From VRUE01 sp963702575 (lineage in GTDB: Bacteria > Actinomycetota > Thermoleophilia > Solirubrobacterales > 70-9): a DNA stretch of 64,000 nt. The number at the start of each line of letters is the position of its first letter. Positions within the stretch are counted from its first letter, which is position 1. A program made the position numbers and the translations under genes. Location of the stretch: positions 248,001-312,000 of the forward strand of contig CAVPCU010000002.1 of the NCBI GenBank assembly GCA_963702575.1, given 5' to 3'. The notes under the pieces were generated by a model. That model did not search any database. It was not told the origin of the DNA and saw nothing but the letters and a program-made list of their open reading frames with translations. This document shows positions 1-7,365 of the stretch, piece by piece.

Positions 1-1
1 C

Positions 2-346
2 CCGCTGGTCGTCTACGGCACCCTCTGCGTCAAGTGCCCGATCGCCGAGCCCGACCTGGCCGCCGAGGAGTGCGTGCGGCGCGTCGTCACCGAGCTGGCG
101 ATCGTCCAGCCGAAGATCGTCGTCGTCATGGGCGAGCCGGCGCTGCGCGTCGTCAACGGCCTCGAGATCCCGCTCTCGCGGACGATCGAGCCGCGCGAAG
201 GCGAGATCCAGGCCTTCACCCCGACGATCGACGCGCTCTACGTGCCCGACATCGACGAGTCGCTCGACGAAGAGGACGCCAAGCAGCGCTTCTGGCGGGC
301 GTTCCGCATGCTCGGGAAGTGGTACGAGGACCTACCGCCGTACTAG
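2..346 (+). CDS. uracil-DNA glycosylase superfamily protein, C-terminal part
   Basis: The open frame enters from the left edge and ends at TAG 344-346, so only about 114 C-terminal residues are visible and the true start lies outside. The visible part has a K-C-P-x-A-E-P-D-L stretch, a C-x-R-x-V-x-x-E-L helix, then the strand I-V-Q-P-K-I-V-V-V-M-G-E-P-A-L. This order resembles the second half of family 4/5-type uracil-DNA glycosylases, where a Cys and the 'PK-hhhhhG' strand follow the catalytic region. The expected role is excision of uracil or deaminated bases from DNA. The catalytic N-terminal motif is outside the window, so activity cannot be judged and a non-enzymatic relative is possible. 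The stop codon lies inside the CTAG where the downstream insertion sequence begins; the IS did not shorten the gene. Confidence 0.55.
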   Translation, partial: PLVVYGTLCVKCPIAEPDLAAEECVRRVVTELAIVQPKIVVVMGEPALRVVNGLEIPLSRTIEPREGEIQAFTPTIDALYVPDIDESLDEEDAKQRFWRAFRMLGKWYEDLPPY

Positions 347-361
347 ATGGTTGATTCCACG
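343..361. repeat. IS left terminal inverted repeat (with CTAG)
   Basis: A 19-bp sequence that matches the reverse complement of 1315-1333 exactly. Beyond it the two ends diverge. The first four bases, CTAG, contain the stop codon of the upstream glycosylase-like gene. Confidence 0.85.
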
Positions 362-364
362 CCT

Positions 365-1234
365 TCAGGCGACGTAGTCGACCAGGGCGCGGCTCGGACG
401 CCCGAGCCTGTGGTTGAGCGCGATGCATGCGGCCAGCGCCAGGAAGCGCTGGGCGATGCGAACGCGCAGGTTGTGCAGGGTGCGAGCGCCATGGCGCTCG
501 AGGGTGAGGATGTCCTTGCAGGTCCAAAAGATCGACTCGATCCGCTGGCGGATCGGAGCGAGGTGAATGGCGCTGTCGGGCTCGTCCTTTCGAGCCGGCC
601 TGACGATCGTGGCGTCGAGGTGGCCGACCGCCTCGGCGAAGTCCCTGCCGGCGTAGCCCTTGTCACCAATGACGATCTCCCCGCCGGCTCGGTTGGCGCG
701 TTCAAGCAGCTCGATCCCCACCTCGCGCTCGTCGCGCTTGGGAGAAGCGAGGGCGAAGGCCTTGGGGGTGCCGTCGGGCGCGAAGAGGCCGTGCAGGCGA
801 AAGCCCCAAAAGAAGCGAGAGTGTGAGGCGCAGTAGCCGTAGTCGGCAGCGTCTGCAAGAGCCGAGCGTCGTGTCGTCTCCACAGAGCGGGCGCACTCCA
901 AGGGGGTCGAGTCGATGAGCAGCACGTCGTCGTGGAAGCCCGGAGACCCGGCGGCAAAGACGCCGATGAGCCACTCGATCGTCTCGGCCAGGCGGGCTCT
1001 GCGCTTGTGGAAGCCAGGCTGCTGGGGCAACTCGGGGAAGAGATCGCACAGGTGTTTACGGGCGACGGCGAGGAAGCGGCGATCGGAGGGGATGCCCATG
1101 ATCGCCTGGGCGACGCAGAGCGTGGCGACCTCCGCGTCGGTGACCCGGCGACGGGCATTTCCGGGCTTCTCAGGCAGGAGATCGTCCGCCGTGCAATAAA
1201 CGACGGTGCAGAGAGTGTCGAGGTCGGCGTGCAT
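365..1234 (-). CDS. IS982-family DDE transposase
   Basis: A 289-residue protein read from ATG at 1234 to TGA at 365-367, the usual length for IS982 transposases. Family marks are an N-terminal 'T-D-A-E-V-A-T-L' helix, the 'SDRRFLAVARKHL' segment, and 'SHSRFFWGFRLH' near the centre. The likely DDE catalytic residues are Asp in LLIDSTPLEC, Asp in IGDKGYAG and Glu in RQRIESIFW. It would cut and rejoin the 19-bp ends to move the element. The frame has no stops or visible frameshifts. A longer overlapping frame in another phase spans both IS ends but has no transposase motifs, so it is treated as a shadow. Confidence 0.9.
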   Translation of the reverse strand: MHADLDTLCTVVYCTADDLLPEKPGNARRRVTDAEVATLCVAQAIMGIPSDRRFLAVARKHLCDLFPELPQQPGFHKRRARLAETIEWLIGVFAAGSPGFHDDVLLIDSTPLECARSVETTRRSALADAADYGYCASHSRFFWGFRLHGLFAPDGTPKAFALASPKRDEREVGIELLERANRAGGEIVIGDKGYAGRDFAEAVGHLDATIVRPARKDEPDSAIHLAPIRQRIESIFWTCKDILTLERHGARTLHNLRVRIAQRFLALAACIALNHRLGRPSRALVDYVA

Positions 1235-1314
1235 CGTGGCCTTTCGGTCGACGGTTGCTTCGGCACCGCCGACTTCGGCCTCTCTGCATTGAATCCCTCG
1301 ATCACGGCCTTCGC

Positions 1315-1333
1315 CGTGGAATCAACCATCTAG
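1315..1333. repeat. IS right terminal inverted repeat (with CTAG)
   Basis: Exact reverse complement of 343-361. Its last four bases, CTAG at 1330-1333, supply the stop codon of the minus-strand LLM oxidoreductase gene. Confidence 0.85.
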
Positions 1334-2106
1334 GGAGCGGCGGCGGAAGCGACGTTCCCCATCGCGTCCACGTTGGCTGACGCAAGCCCTCTGACGACCA
1401 CCGTGTCGAGAGCGGTGTAGGAGGCGAGGAGCTTTTGGGCGGCGTCGGCATCCCCAGCGGCTACGCCTACGGTGCCCTCGGGCTCGGCTAGGCGGTCGAA
1501 GTGGTTGCGGTAGCCGGCGTGGAGGTCGCGGTAGAAGGACTCCTCCTTGGCCAGCCGGTCGGCGGCGTCGGGGCCGATGGCGGTGCGGACGTAGCCGAAG
1601 ACCGGCGGCGCCTCGCGGCCGGCCTCCTGAGCGCCGGCCTCGACCTGCAGCCGGGCGCGGGCGGCGAACTCGGGGGTCATCCAGTTGAAGAAGGCGCCGT
1701 CGAACTCGGCCCCGGCGAGGGCGCACATCTTCGGCCCCATCGCGGCGAGGACGAGGCGGACCCCGGGCAGGCGCTCGCGCAGCTCCGGCAGCGACCCGCG
1801 CATCCGCGTCAGCGGCTTCTCGGCGAAGCCGGCGCCGACGCCGAGCCAGAGGCGGGCCGGGTCGAGGCCGGTGCGCTCGAGGTCGGCGGCGATCTGCTCG
1901 GGCGGGGTGCGGTCGAGGGCGATCACGGCGACCCCGAGCTCGACCTCCTCGGCCGCGGCGGCGAACTCGGCGAGCGTGTCGAGCCCCTTGGCGCCGGGGT
2001 GGTCGTTGGACCAGAGCGAGTCGTAGCCAAGCCCGCCGCAGCGAGCGGCGAGCGGGCGCGCCACCTCGGGGTCGAGCCCTGCCGCGACGCCGAACCCCCG
2101 CGGCAT
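1330..2106 (-). CDS. LLM-class F420-dependent oxidoreductase-like protein
   Basis: About 258 residues from ATG 2104-2106, which overlaps the upstream methyltransferase stop by one base (TGATG); an in-frame ATG 30 nt upstream is less likely. The sequence resembles luciferase-like monooxygenase / F420 oxidoreductase TIM barrels: an early 'G-V-A-A-G-L-D', 'G-Y-D-S-L-W-S-N-D-H-P', 'V-E-L-G-V-A-V-I-A-L-D-R' and 'R-L-W-L-G-V-G-A-G-F'. Such enzymes transfer hydride between reduced coenzyme F420 or flavin and small organic substrates; the substrate cannot be told. It is shorter than many members (about 290-340 aa). The C terminus ends in the CTAG copied by the IS, so the frame is probably native and not truncated. 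It forms a coupled minus-strand operon with the RumA-like gene. Confidence 0.72.
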   Translation of the reverse strand: MPRGFGVAAGLDPEVARPLAARCGGLGYDSLWSNDHPGAKGLDTLAEFAAAAEEVELGVAVIALDRTPPEQIAADLERTGLDPARLWLGVGAGFAEKPLTRMRGSLPELRERLPGVRLVLAAMGPKMCALAGAEFDGAFFNWMTPEFAARARLQVEAGAQEAGREAPPVFGYVRTAIGPDAADRLAKEESFYRDLHAGYRNHFDRLAEPEGTVGVAAGDADAAQKLLASYTALDTVVVRGLASANVDAMGNVASAAAP

Positions 2107-3449
2107 CAGGCGCCCTTCTCGAGCAGCGCGACGCACTCGATATGCGGGGTCTGCGGGAACATGTCGACCGGCCTCACCCGCGTCAGCCTATAGCCGGCCT
2201 CGACCATCTGGGCGGCGTTCGGCGCCAGCGTGGTCGGGTTGCAGGAGACGTAGACGATCCGCTTCGCCTCGCACTCGAGCAGCCTTCTGACGATCTTCTG
2301 GGAGAGGCCGGGACGAGGGGGGTCGACCAGGACCACGTCGGGCTTCCCCGCCGCCTCGATCAGCGGCCGTACGCCGGTGCGGGCGCTGCCGGCGAAGAAG
2401 CGCGCGTTCTCGATCCCGTTGCGTTCGGCGTTGCGCTCCGCGTCGGCGATCGCCTCGGGGACGATCTCCAGCCCCCAGACCTCGCCCGCCCGCTTCGCCA
2501 TCGTCAGCCCGATCGTGCCGATCCCGCAGTAGAGGTCGAAGACCCGCTCGCCGCCGGTCAGGCCGGCGTACTCGGCGGCGACCGCGTAGAGGCGCTCGGC
2601 CATCTCGGTGTTGGTCTGGAAGAAGGCGCCGTGGGACATCTCGAAGCGCAGGCCGCAGAGCTCCTCCCGCAGCCGTTCGGAGCCGAGTACGCCTGTCGGC
2701 CCGTCGCTGCCGCCCGAGCCGGGGTCGACGACGGTGTGCAGGTCGACCGGCGGCTTGGGGAAGCGAGACGGTGTGGTGACCAGCCGGGTCTGGATCTGGC
2801 CGGTCCCCCGGCCCTCGCGCACGACTAGGTTGCAGAGCACGCCCTCGCCGCTGGGACGGTCGTAGGGGGCGACCTCTTCGGCTCGCGCCCACTCGCGCAC
2901 CTCGTTGCGGGCGGCGTTGCCGCGCTCGGAGGCCAGCAGGCAGTCCTCGATTCCGACGACCAGGTCCCAGCGCCCGGGCGCGTGGAAGCCGAGCACCGTC
3001 TCCTCGCCGGCGAGCCCCCAGGAGTATTCGAGCTTGTTGCGGTAGCGCCACTGCTCCAGCGCCGGCTCGATCTGCTCCAACTCGAAGCCGTCGAGGCCGC
3101 CGATCCGGCGCAGCGCCTCGTCGACCTGGTCGCGCTTGTGGGCGAGCTGGCTCTCGTAGGCGAGGCCCTGCCAGGGGGCGCCGGGACAGGGCTCGCCTTC
3201 GTGGACGCAGCGGTCGGCGACGCGCTCGGGCCCGCCCGCCAGCAGCTCGACCGCCCGGCCCTCGGCGAAGCGCTTCTTCGCCTTGGTGATCTCGACCCGC
3301 ACGCGGTCGCCGGGGAGGCCGCCGGCAACGAAGACGACGTAGCCGTCACGGCGAGCGACGCCGCGCCCGCCGAAGGCGAGCGATTCGACCTCGACCTCGA
3401 GCCGCTCGCCCCGCTGCGGCCGGGTCGCGGTCTTGCCGCCCGCCTCCAC
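2106..3449 (-). CDS. TRAM-domain RNA (uracil-5-)-methyltransferase, RumA/TrmA type
   Basis: 447 residues from GTG 3447-3449. An N-terminal TRAM RNA-binding domain (about residues 12-70, with GRGVARRDGYVVFV) is followed by a central domain and a C-terminal SAM methyltransferase fold. Key motifs are DLYCGIGTIGL (SAM binding), VLVDPPRPGL, and YVSCNPTTLAPN with the catalytic Cys; the C-terminal DMFPQTPHIECV is also family-typical. The enzyme should methylate C5 of a specific uridine in 23S rRNA or tRNA; the exact target cannot be assigned from sequence alone. The four Cys of an iron-sulfur cluster are only partly evident (C-V-H-E-G-E-P-C-P). Its start overlaps the upstream stop by one base and its stop overlaps the downstream start by one base, so three minus-strand genes are coupled. 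Confidence 0.9.
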   Translation of the reverse strand: MEAGGKTATRPQRGERLEVEVESLAFGGRGVARRDGYVVFVAGGLPGDRVRVEITKAKKRFAEGRAVELLAGGPERVADRCVHEGEPCPGAPWQGLAYESQLAHKRDQVDEALRRIGGLDGFELEQIEPALEQWRYRNKLEYSWGLAGEETVLGFHAPGRWDLVVGIEDCLLASERGNAARNEVREWARAEEVAPYDRPSGEGVLCNLVVREGRGTGQIQTRLVTTPSRFPKPPVDLHTVVDPGSGGSDGPTGVLGSERLREELCGLRFEMSHGAFFQTNTEMAERLYAVAAEYAGLTGGERVFDLYCGIGTIGLTMAKRAGEVWGLEIVPEAIADAERNAERNGIENARFFAGSARTGVRPLIEAAGKPDVVLVDPPRPGLSQKIVRRLLECEAKRIVYVSCNPTTLAPNAAQMVEAGYRLTRVRPVDMFPQTPHIECVALLEKGA

Positions 3450-3874
3450 TAACCGAGTTTCTTGCGCGCGCGCCGTGCCGCCTGGGTCGCCTGTTTGCGC
3501 ACCGGCGCGGTTCGCCCGCCGACCTCGCGGCGTGCCTGCTGGACCAGCCGTTCGAGCTCTTTGAGCAGGCCGTCGGTCTGGCGGCGGCCCTTTTTGACCA
3601 GGTCGGCGACCATCTTTTCGGCGTCGCCGCGGGTCATCCGCCCGCGCTTGACCGCGTCGTCGACGACTTCCTGCAGGCGGTCGCGGCTGAGCGTGACGCT
3701 GTGTTCGAGGCTCTCGCGGAAGTGCTCGACGCTCTTGTCGAGGCCGGTGACGCGGCCGTCGCCCCGGCCCGGCGCTTTTTTCGCAGCTTTGGCTTTCGGT
3801 TTGGCTTTCGCTTTCGCTTTCGCCTTTTTCGGCTTCTTCGCCGTTTTGCCGGGTGCCTCTTTTTTGACCGCCAT
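3449..3874 (-). CDS. Lys/Ala-rich histone-like N terminus with helical domain (phasin-like?)
   Basis: 141 residues from ATG 3872-3874, chosen because AGGAGG lies about 10 nt upstream; a further upstream in-frame ATG would add 17 residues without a ribosome site. Residues 1-35 are an almost pure Lys/Ala/Pro tract like eukaryotic H1 or actinobacterial HupB tails. The rest is a predicted long amphipathic helix (R-D-R-L-Q-E-V-V-D-D-A-V-K-R-G-R-M-T-R-G-D-A-E-K-M), typical of phasin / polyhydroxyalkanoate granule regulator-like proteins, ending in a second basic patch. It may bind nucleic acid or granule surfaces; the function is not proven. It is first in the operon with the RNA methyltransferase. 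A 47-bp perfect hairpin lies 40 bp upstream of the start. Confidence 0.7.
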   Translation of the reverse strand: MAVKKEAPGKTAKKPKKAKAKAKAKPKAKAAKKAPGRGDGRVTGLDKSVEHFRESLEHSVTLSRDRLQEVVDDAVKRGRMTRGDAEKMVADLVKKGRRQTDGLLKELERLVQQARREVGGRTAPVRKQATQAARRARKKLG

Positions 3875-3913
3875 TCTGGGTGTGCCTCCTGGGATCGCGC
3901 TTCCGCTTGGACG

Positions 3914-3960
3914 CTGAGTTCGCACTTATCGTCGAATAGCGACGATAAGTGCGAACTCAG
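3914..3960. repeat. perfect 21-bp inverted repeat (hairpin)
   Basis: Left arm 3914-3934 and right arm 3940-3960 are exact reverse complements around the 5-nt loop aatag. It lies between two minus-strand genes: after the phosphatase-fold gene (stop 3978) and before the Lys/Ala-rich gene (start 3874). The stem is much less GC-rich than its surroundings and no T-run follows on the minus strand, so it is not a textbook terminator. A transcript end, an operator or a small mobile remnant are all possible. Confidence 0.85.
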
Positions 3961-3977
3961 CCTGACTGACTATCTCA

Positions 3978-4805
3978 CTACCGTCGCGGTGGGGTCGCGA
4001 AACGCCCCTCGACGGGGGCGTGGTCGGAGAGGCGCAGGCGCATCCCGTCCCGCTCGATCTCGCGCCGCTCGGGTGGCCAGCGGCGCGGCGGCTCGAGCGG
4101 CTCGAGCCCGCGCGCCAGCAGGTGGTCGATCGCGTCCGGCTCGGTCGGGCCGGCGATCCCGAAGCGCTCGCGCAACTGCTCGAAGACCCCGGGGTCCTCG
4201 CCGGGGCACAGGTTGAGGTCGCCGCCGAGGAGCAGCGGCGCGTCCCCGGCCCACGCGGTCGCCGCCTCGGCGGCGCGCAGCACATCCCCAGCCGCCATCG
4301 CCGGCCGGTCGTGGGTGGCGTGCAGGTTGGCGATGCAGAGCCCGCCCGCGGTGCGGGTGAAGGCCATCGCCCGCCGCTCGGGCCGGCCGTCGTGGATCGT
4401 CAGCTCGCGCCACTCGGCGACCCCGCCCAGCGGGCCGCCCGGCCGCACGAGCGTCAGGTTCGAGCCGCCCTCGCCGGAGGCGATCAGGTCGGGGTTGAGG
4501 CGGGCGGCGCGGGCGCGCAGGGCGCCGAGCGAGTTGCGCGAGGTGAGCGCCCGGTGCGCCTCGGCGCCGCAGGCGCGGGCCAGCGCCGCGGCGAAGCGCG
4601 GCGGGCACTCCTGCAGCAGGGCGGCGTCCCACTCCGCGCCGGACAGCACCCGGGCGAACTCGGCGAGCAGGTCGCGGTTGACCTGGACGTGGGTGGCATT
4701 GCGCTCGCTCGTCCCCAGCAGCCGCGAGCGCCGGGTGAAGAGCGCCGGGTCGGGCGGGAAGTCGCGGCCGTGGAAGAGGTTCCAGGCGAGGGCGGTGAGC
4801 TGCAC
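3978..4805 (-). CDS. endonuclease/exonuclease/phosphatase family protein
   Basis: 275 residues from GTG 4803-4805 to TAG 3978-3980. The start is set by the N-terminal strand Q-L-T-A-L-A-W-N-L-F-H-G-R-D-F, the usual 'W-N-h' opening of the EEP (DNase I / exonuclease III / sphingomyelinase) fold. Other motifs are ALLQEC (metal-binding Glu), IANLHATHDRPA, LLLGGDLNLCPGED (the GDLN signature) and a late R-L-S-D-H-A-P-V (catalytic Asp-His). It should be a metal-dependent phosphodiesterase on DNA, lipid or nucleotide substrates; the substrate is unknown. No signal peptide is seen. It is divergent from argF, only 19 bp separating the two starts. Confidence 0.82.
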   Translation of the reverse strand: MQLTALAWNLFHGRDFPPDPALFTRRSRLLGTSERNATHVQVNRDLLAEFARVLSGAEWDAALLQECPPRFAAALARACGAEAHRALTSRNSLGALRARAARLNPDLIASGEGGSNLTLVRPGGPLGGVAEWRELTIHDGRPERRAMAFTRTAGGLCIANLHATHDRPAMAAGDVLRAAEAATAWAGDAPLLLGGDLNLCPGEDPGVFEQLRERFGIAGPTEPDAIDHLLARGLEPLEPPRRWPPERREIERDGMRLRLSDHAPVEGRFATPPRR

Positions 4806-4810
4806 GGCGC

Positions 4811-4824
4811 GTAGTATCCGCCGC
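4811..4824. promoter_or_regulatory. shared divergent -10 region, both genes apparently leaderless
   Basis: On the plus strand TAGTAT (4812-4817) lies 7 nt before the argF TTG at 4825. On the minus strand GATACT (4818-4813) lies 7 nt before the GTG at 4805. The two hexamers overlap and are placed symmetrically, so each transcript could begin at its own start codon. No good -35 box is visible. Inference from spacing. Confidence 0.45.
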
Positions 4825-5712
4825 TTGGAGAAGCGGGACTTCCTCACCGGCGAAGAGCTCGGCGCGTTCGAGTTGGGCAAGCTGCTCGACCGCGCCCTGG
4901 AGATGAAAGCGGCGCGGCGGGAGGCCGGCGGCGAGCGGCCGCTCGAGGGTCGCAGCATCGCCCTCGTCTTCGAAAAGCCCTCCACCCGGACGCGGATCTC
5001 CTTCGAGGTCGGCGTCGCCGAGCTGGGCGCGACGCCGATCGTCCTGCGCGGCGACGAAATGCAGCTCTCGCGCGGGGAGTCGGTCGGCGACACCGCCCGG
5101 GTGCTCTCGCGCTACGTCGACGCGATCGTGATCCGCTCCGGCTCCCACGAGGCGGTCGCCGAGCTCGCCGCCGGGGCCGAGGTGCCTGTCGTCAACGCGC
5201 TGACCCCGCTGCACCATCCCTGCCAGGCGCTGGCCGACCTGATGACGCTGCGCGAGCGCCGCGGCGACCTGTACGGCCTGCGCCTCGCCTACGTCGGCGA
5301 CGGCAACAACGTCGCCCGCTCGTTGGCGATCGCCGGCGAGCTGGCCGGGGTGGAGGTGGTCGTCGCCGCCCCCGACGGCTACCAGCTCGAGGAGGGCCAC
5401 GGCGTCAGGCTGACCGACGACCCCCGGCTCGCCGCCTCCGGCGCCGACGCCCTCTACACCGACGTCTGGGTCAGCATGGGCGACGAGGACGAAGCCGCGC
5501 GGCGGCGCGCCGACCTGGCGCCGTTCCGGCTCGACGCCGACCTGCTCGGCGCGGCCAACGACGGCGCGATCGTCCTGCACTGCCTGCCCGCCCACCCGGG
5601 CGAGGAGATAACGGCCGAGGTGCTCTACGGGCCCAGCTCGGCGGTCTGGGACCAGGCCGAGAACCGGCTGCACACGCAGAAGGCATTGCTCGCCACGCTG
5701 CTGGAGGAGTAG
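4825..5712 (+). CDS. argF: ornithine carbamoyltransferase
   Basis: 295 residues from TTG 4825-4827, picked because the protein then opens with E-K-R-D-F-L-T, the usual OTC N terminus, and because no other start is available before the family-conserved region. Signatures: FEKPSTRTRISFEVG (carbamoyl-phosphate binding S-T-R-T-R), a G-D-E-M-Q-L segment, HHPCQALADLMT, a Gly-rich G-D-G-N-N-V-A-R-S, DVWVSMGDE, and HCLPAH with the catalytic Cys near the end. It condenses ornithine and carbamoyl phosphate to citrulline in arginine biosynthesis, in the cytoplasm. No other arg gene is adjacent; lgt follows after 2 bp, so the two probably share a transcript. Confidence 0.93.
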   Translation: MEKRDFLTGEELGAFELGKLLDRALEMKAARREAGGERPLEGRSIALVFEKPSTRTRISFEVGVAELGATPIVLRGDEMQLSRGESVGDTARVLSRYVDAIVIRSGSHEAVAELAAGAEVPVVNALTPLHHPCQALADLMTLRERRGDLYGLRLAYVGDGNNVARSLAIAGELAGVEVVVAAPDGYQLEEGHGVRLTDDPRLAASGADALYTDVWVSMGDEDEAARRRADLAPFRLDADLLGAANDGAIVLHCLPAHPGEEITAEVLYGPSSAVWDQAENRLHTQKALLATLLEE

Positions 5713-5714
5713 TC

Positions 5715-6500
5715 GTGTACCCCGAGATCCACCTGGGCCCGTTGACCCTCCAGACCTTCGGCCTGATGTTCGCGCTCGCCTTCCTCGCCGCCGGGGCGCT
5801 GATCTACAAGCGCCTGGGGGAGCTGGGCAAGCCGCGCGATTGGGCCTACGAGATGGGCTTCGCCGCGCTGATCGGCGGGGTCGTCGGCTCGCGCGTCTAC
5901 TTCATCGTGCAGAACTACGACAGCGTCAAGCACGACCTGCTCGGCAGCCTCTTCTCCGGCTCGGGGCTGGTCTGGTACGGCGGCGCGATCGGCGGCGCCC
6001 TCGCGGTCCTGCTCTGGGCCCGCTACCGCGACTTCCTCGGCCTCGCCCTGCTCGACCTGGCGGCGCCGGCGCTGGCGCTCGGCTACGCGATCGGTCGCTG
6101 CGGCTGCCAGCTCTCCGGCGACGGCGACTACGGCAAGCCATGGAGCGGTCCCTGGGCGATGTCCTACCCCCACGGCACCGTGCCGACCGACCGCACCGTC
6201 CAGCCGACGCCGATCTACGAGACGCTGGCGATGGGCCTCGGCGCCTGGCTCCTCTGGCAGCTGCGCGACCGCTTCCACGCAGGCGTGCTGTTCGCGATCT
6301 ACCTGATCTACGCCGGGGCCGAGCGCTTCCTGGTCGAGTTCATCCGCCGCAACAGCGACGTCGCGCTGGGGCTCACGGCCGCTCAGCTCGAGAGCCTTGC
6401 AATGATGCTGGTCGGCGCGATCGGGCTCTACGCCGTTAAACGGCGGCGGGGGAGCCTTGCGCGCGACGCTGGTACCCTGGCGCAAAATCTTTTGAGTTAA
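5715..6500 (+). CDS. lgt: prolipoprotein diacylglyceryl transferase
   Basis: 261 residues from GTG 5715-5717, preceded by a GGAGGAG at the end of argF. A polytopic membrane protein with about seven hydrophobic segments. Lgt marks are the periplasmic loop with G-S-R-V-Y-F, a W-Y-G-G-A-I-G-G segment, the signature GRCGCQLSGDGDYG (residues about 131-144), Y-P-H-G-T, and a late A-E-R-F-L-V-E-F-I-R-R. It transfers diacylglycerol from phosphatidylglycerol to the lipobox Cys of prolipoproteins at the membrane, the first step of lipoprotein maturation. This places it in general secretion. None of the large secreted proteins further right in the window shows an obvious lipobox. Confidence 0.94.
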   Translation: MYPEIHLGPLTLQTFGLMFALAFLAAGALIYKRLGELGKPRDWAYEMGFAALIGGVVGSRVYFIVQNYDSVKHDLLGSLFSGSGLVWYGGAIGGALAVLLWARYRDFLGLALLDLAAPALALGYAIGRCGCQLSGDGDYGKPWSGPWAMSYPHGTVPTDRTVQPTPIYETLAMGLGAWLLWQLRDRFHAGVLFAIYLIYAGAERFLVEFIRRNSDVALGLTAAQLESLAMMLVGAIGLYAVKRRRGSLARDAGTLAQNLLS

Positions 6501-6519
6501 ACCGGAGGAGGGACTACAG

Positions 6520-7365
6520 GTGAGCGCAGTCGAGGCTGGTAGCGAGGGGGGCACGGCGTCGAAGACCGTCGCCGGTCTGCTCGACGCGGCGACCGAGAAG
6601 ATCGCCGCGGCGGGTTGCGCCGAGCCGCGCGCCGACGCCGAGGCGCTGGTCGCCGACGCGCTCGGGATCGGCGTCGAGGGGCTCTCGCGCGACGGCGCCG
6701 GCGAGCCCTCCGACGAGGTCGTCGCCGCGATCGAGGCCGCCGTTGCGCGCCGCGCCGAGCACGAGCCGCTCGCCTACGTCCTCGGCCGGGCGCCCTTCCG
6801 CTCGCTCGAGATCGCCGTCGACCCGCGCGTGCTCTGGCCGCGCCGCGAGACCGAGCTGCTGGTCCAGGTCGGCACCGAACTGCCCGAGGGGGCGCGCGTG
6901 CACGAGGTCGGCACCGGTTCCGGGGCGATCTCGCTGGCGCTGATGTCCGAGCGCCCCGACCTGCGGATCACCGCCTCTGACCTCTCGCCCGAAGCGGCCG
7001 AAGCTGCGCGCGAGAACGCCGAGCGGCTCGGCCTAGCGCTCGAGGTCAGCGTCGCCGAGGGGCTGCCCGAGGGGCTCGAGGGCGTCGACATGGTAATCGC
7101 CAACCTGCCCTACGTCACCGACGAGACGATCTACGACCGCTCGCCGGAGATCCGGCGCGAGCCGCGGATCGCCGTCACCGGCGCCTGCGGCGCCGACGGC
7201 CTCGGCGTGATCCGCGGCCTGATCGAGGAAACGCCGAGCGGCTGGCGGATGGCGATGGAGCACGACACCCACCACGGCCCGGCGATGCAGGAGATGCTGC
7301 GCGACGCGACTACCATGCGCGACTACATGGGAGACGAGCGAGTAACCGTCGGCACTGCGCCTTGA
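6520..7365 (+). CDS. PrmC/HemK-like release-factor glutamine methyltransferase
   Basis: 281 residues from GTG 6520-6522, with GGAGGAGGG (6504-6512) at good spacing. It has the PrmC layout: an N-terminal helical domain (about 1-85, with E-P-R-A-D-A-E-A-L-V-A-D-A-L), the connecting P-L-A-Y-V-L-G-R-A-P-F segment, a SAM-binding E-V-G-T-G-S-G-A-I-S-L-A-L loop, and NLPYVTDE, a variant of the family N-P-P-Y motif. PrmC methylates the Gln of the GGQ motif in release factors RF1/RF2. The Leu-for-Pro change in NPPY and the unconserved C terminus leave room for a related methyltransferase. Its stop overlaps the lysS start by 3 nt. Confidence 0.78.
   Translation: MSAVEAGSEGGTASKTVAGLLDAATEKIAAAGCAEPRADAEALVADALGIGVEGLSRDGAGEPSDEVVAAIEAAVARRAEHEPLAYVLGRAPFRSLEIAVDPRVLWPRRETELLVQVGTELPEGARVHEVGTGSGAISLALMSERPDLRITASDLSPEAAEAARENAERLGLALEVSVAEGLPEGLEGVDMVIANLPYVTDETIYDRSPEIRREPRIAVTGACGADGLGVIRGLIEETPSGWRMAMEHDTHHGPAMQEMLRDATTMRDYMGDERVTVGTAP

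Larger units (their letters stand above)
343..1333 (-). mobile_element. IS982-family insertion sequence, complete
   Basis: The element is 991 bp including its terminal CTAG copies. It is bounded by perfect 19-bp inverted ends, ctagatggttgattccacg at 343-361 and its reverse complement at 1315-1333. It holds one transposase gene on the minus strand that fills most of its length. CTAG is itself palindromic, so it can be read as a 4-bp target duplication plus a 15-bp inverted repeat, or as part of the repeat. The intact frame and perfect ends suggest a recent insertion that may still be mobile. Confidence 0.85.

Noticed and set aside
343..1329. 328-codon frame on the minus strand spanning nearly the whole insertion sequence
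   Set aside because: Different phase from the transposase with recognised DDE motifs; Ser/Arg/Pro-rich shadow that begins and ends in the terminal repeats.
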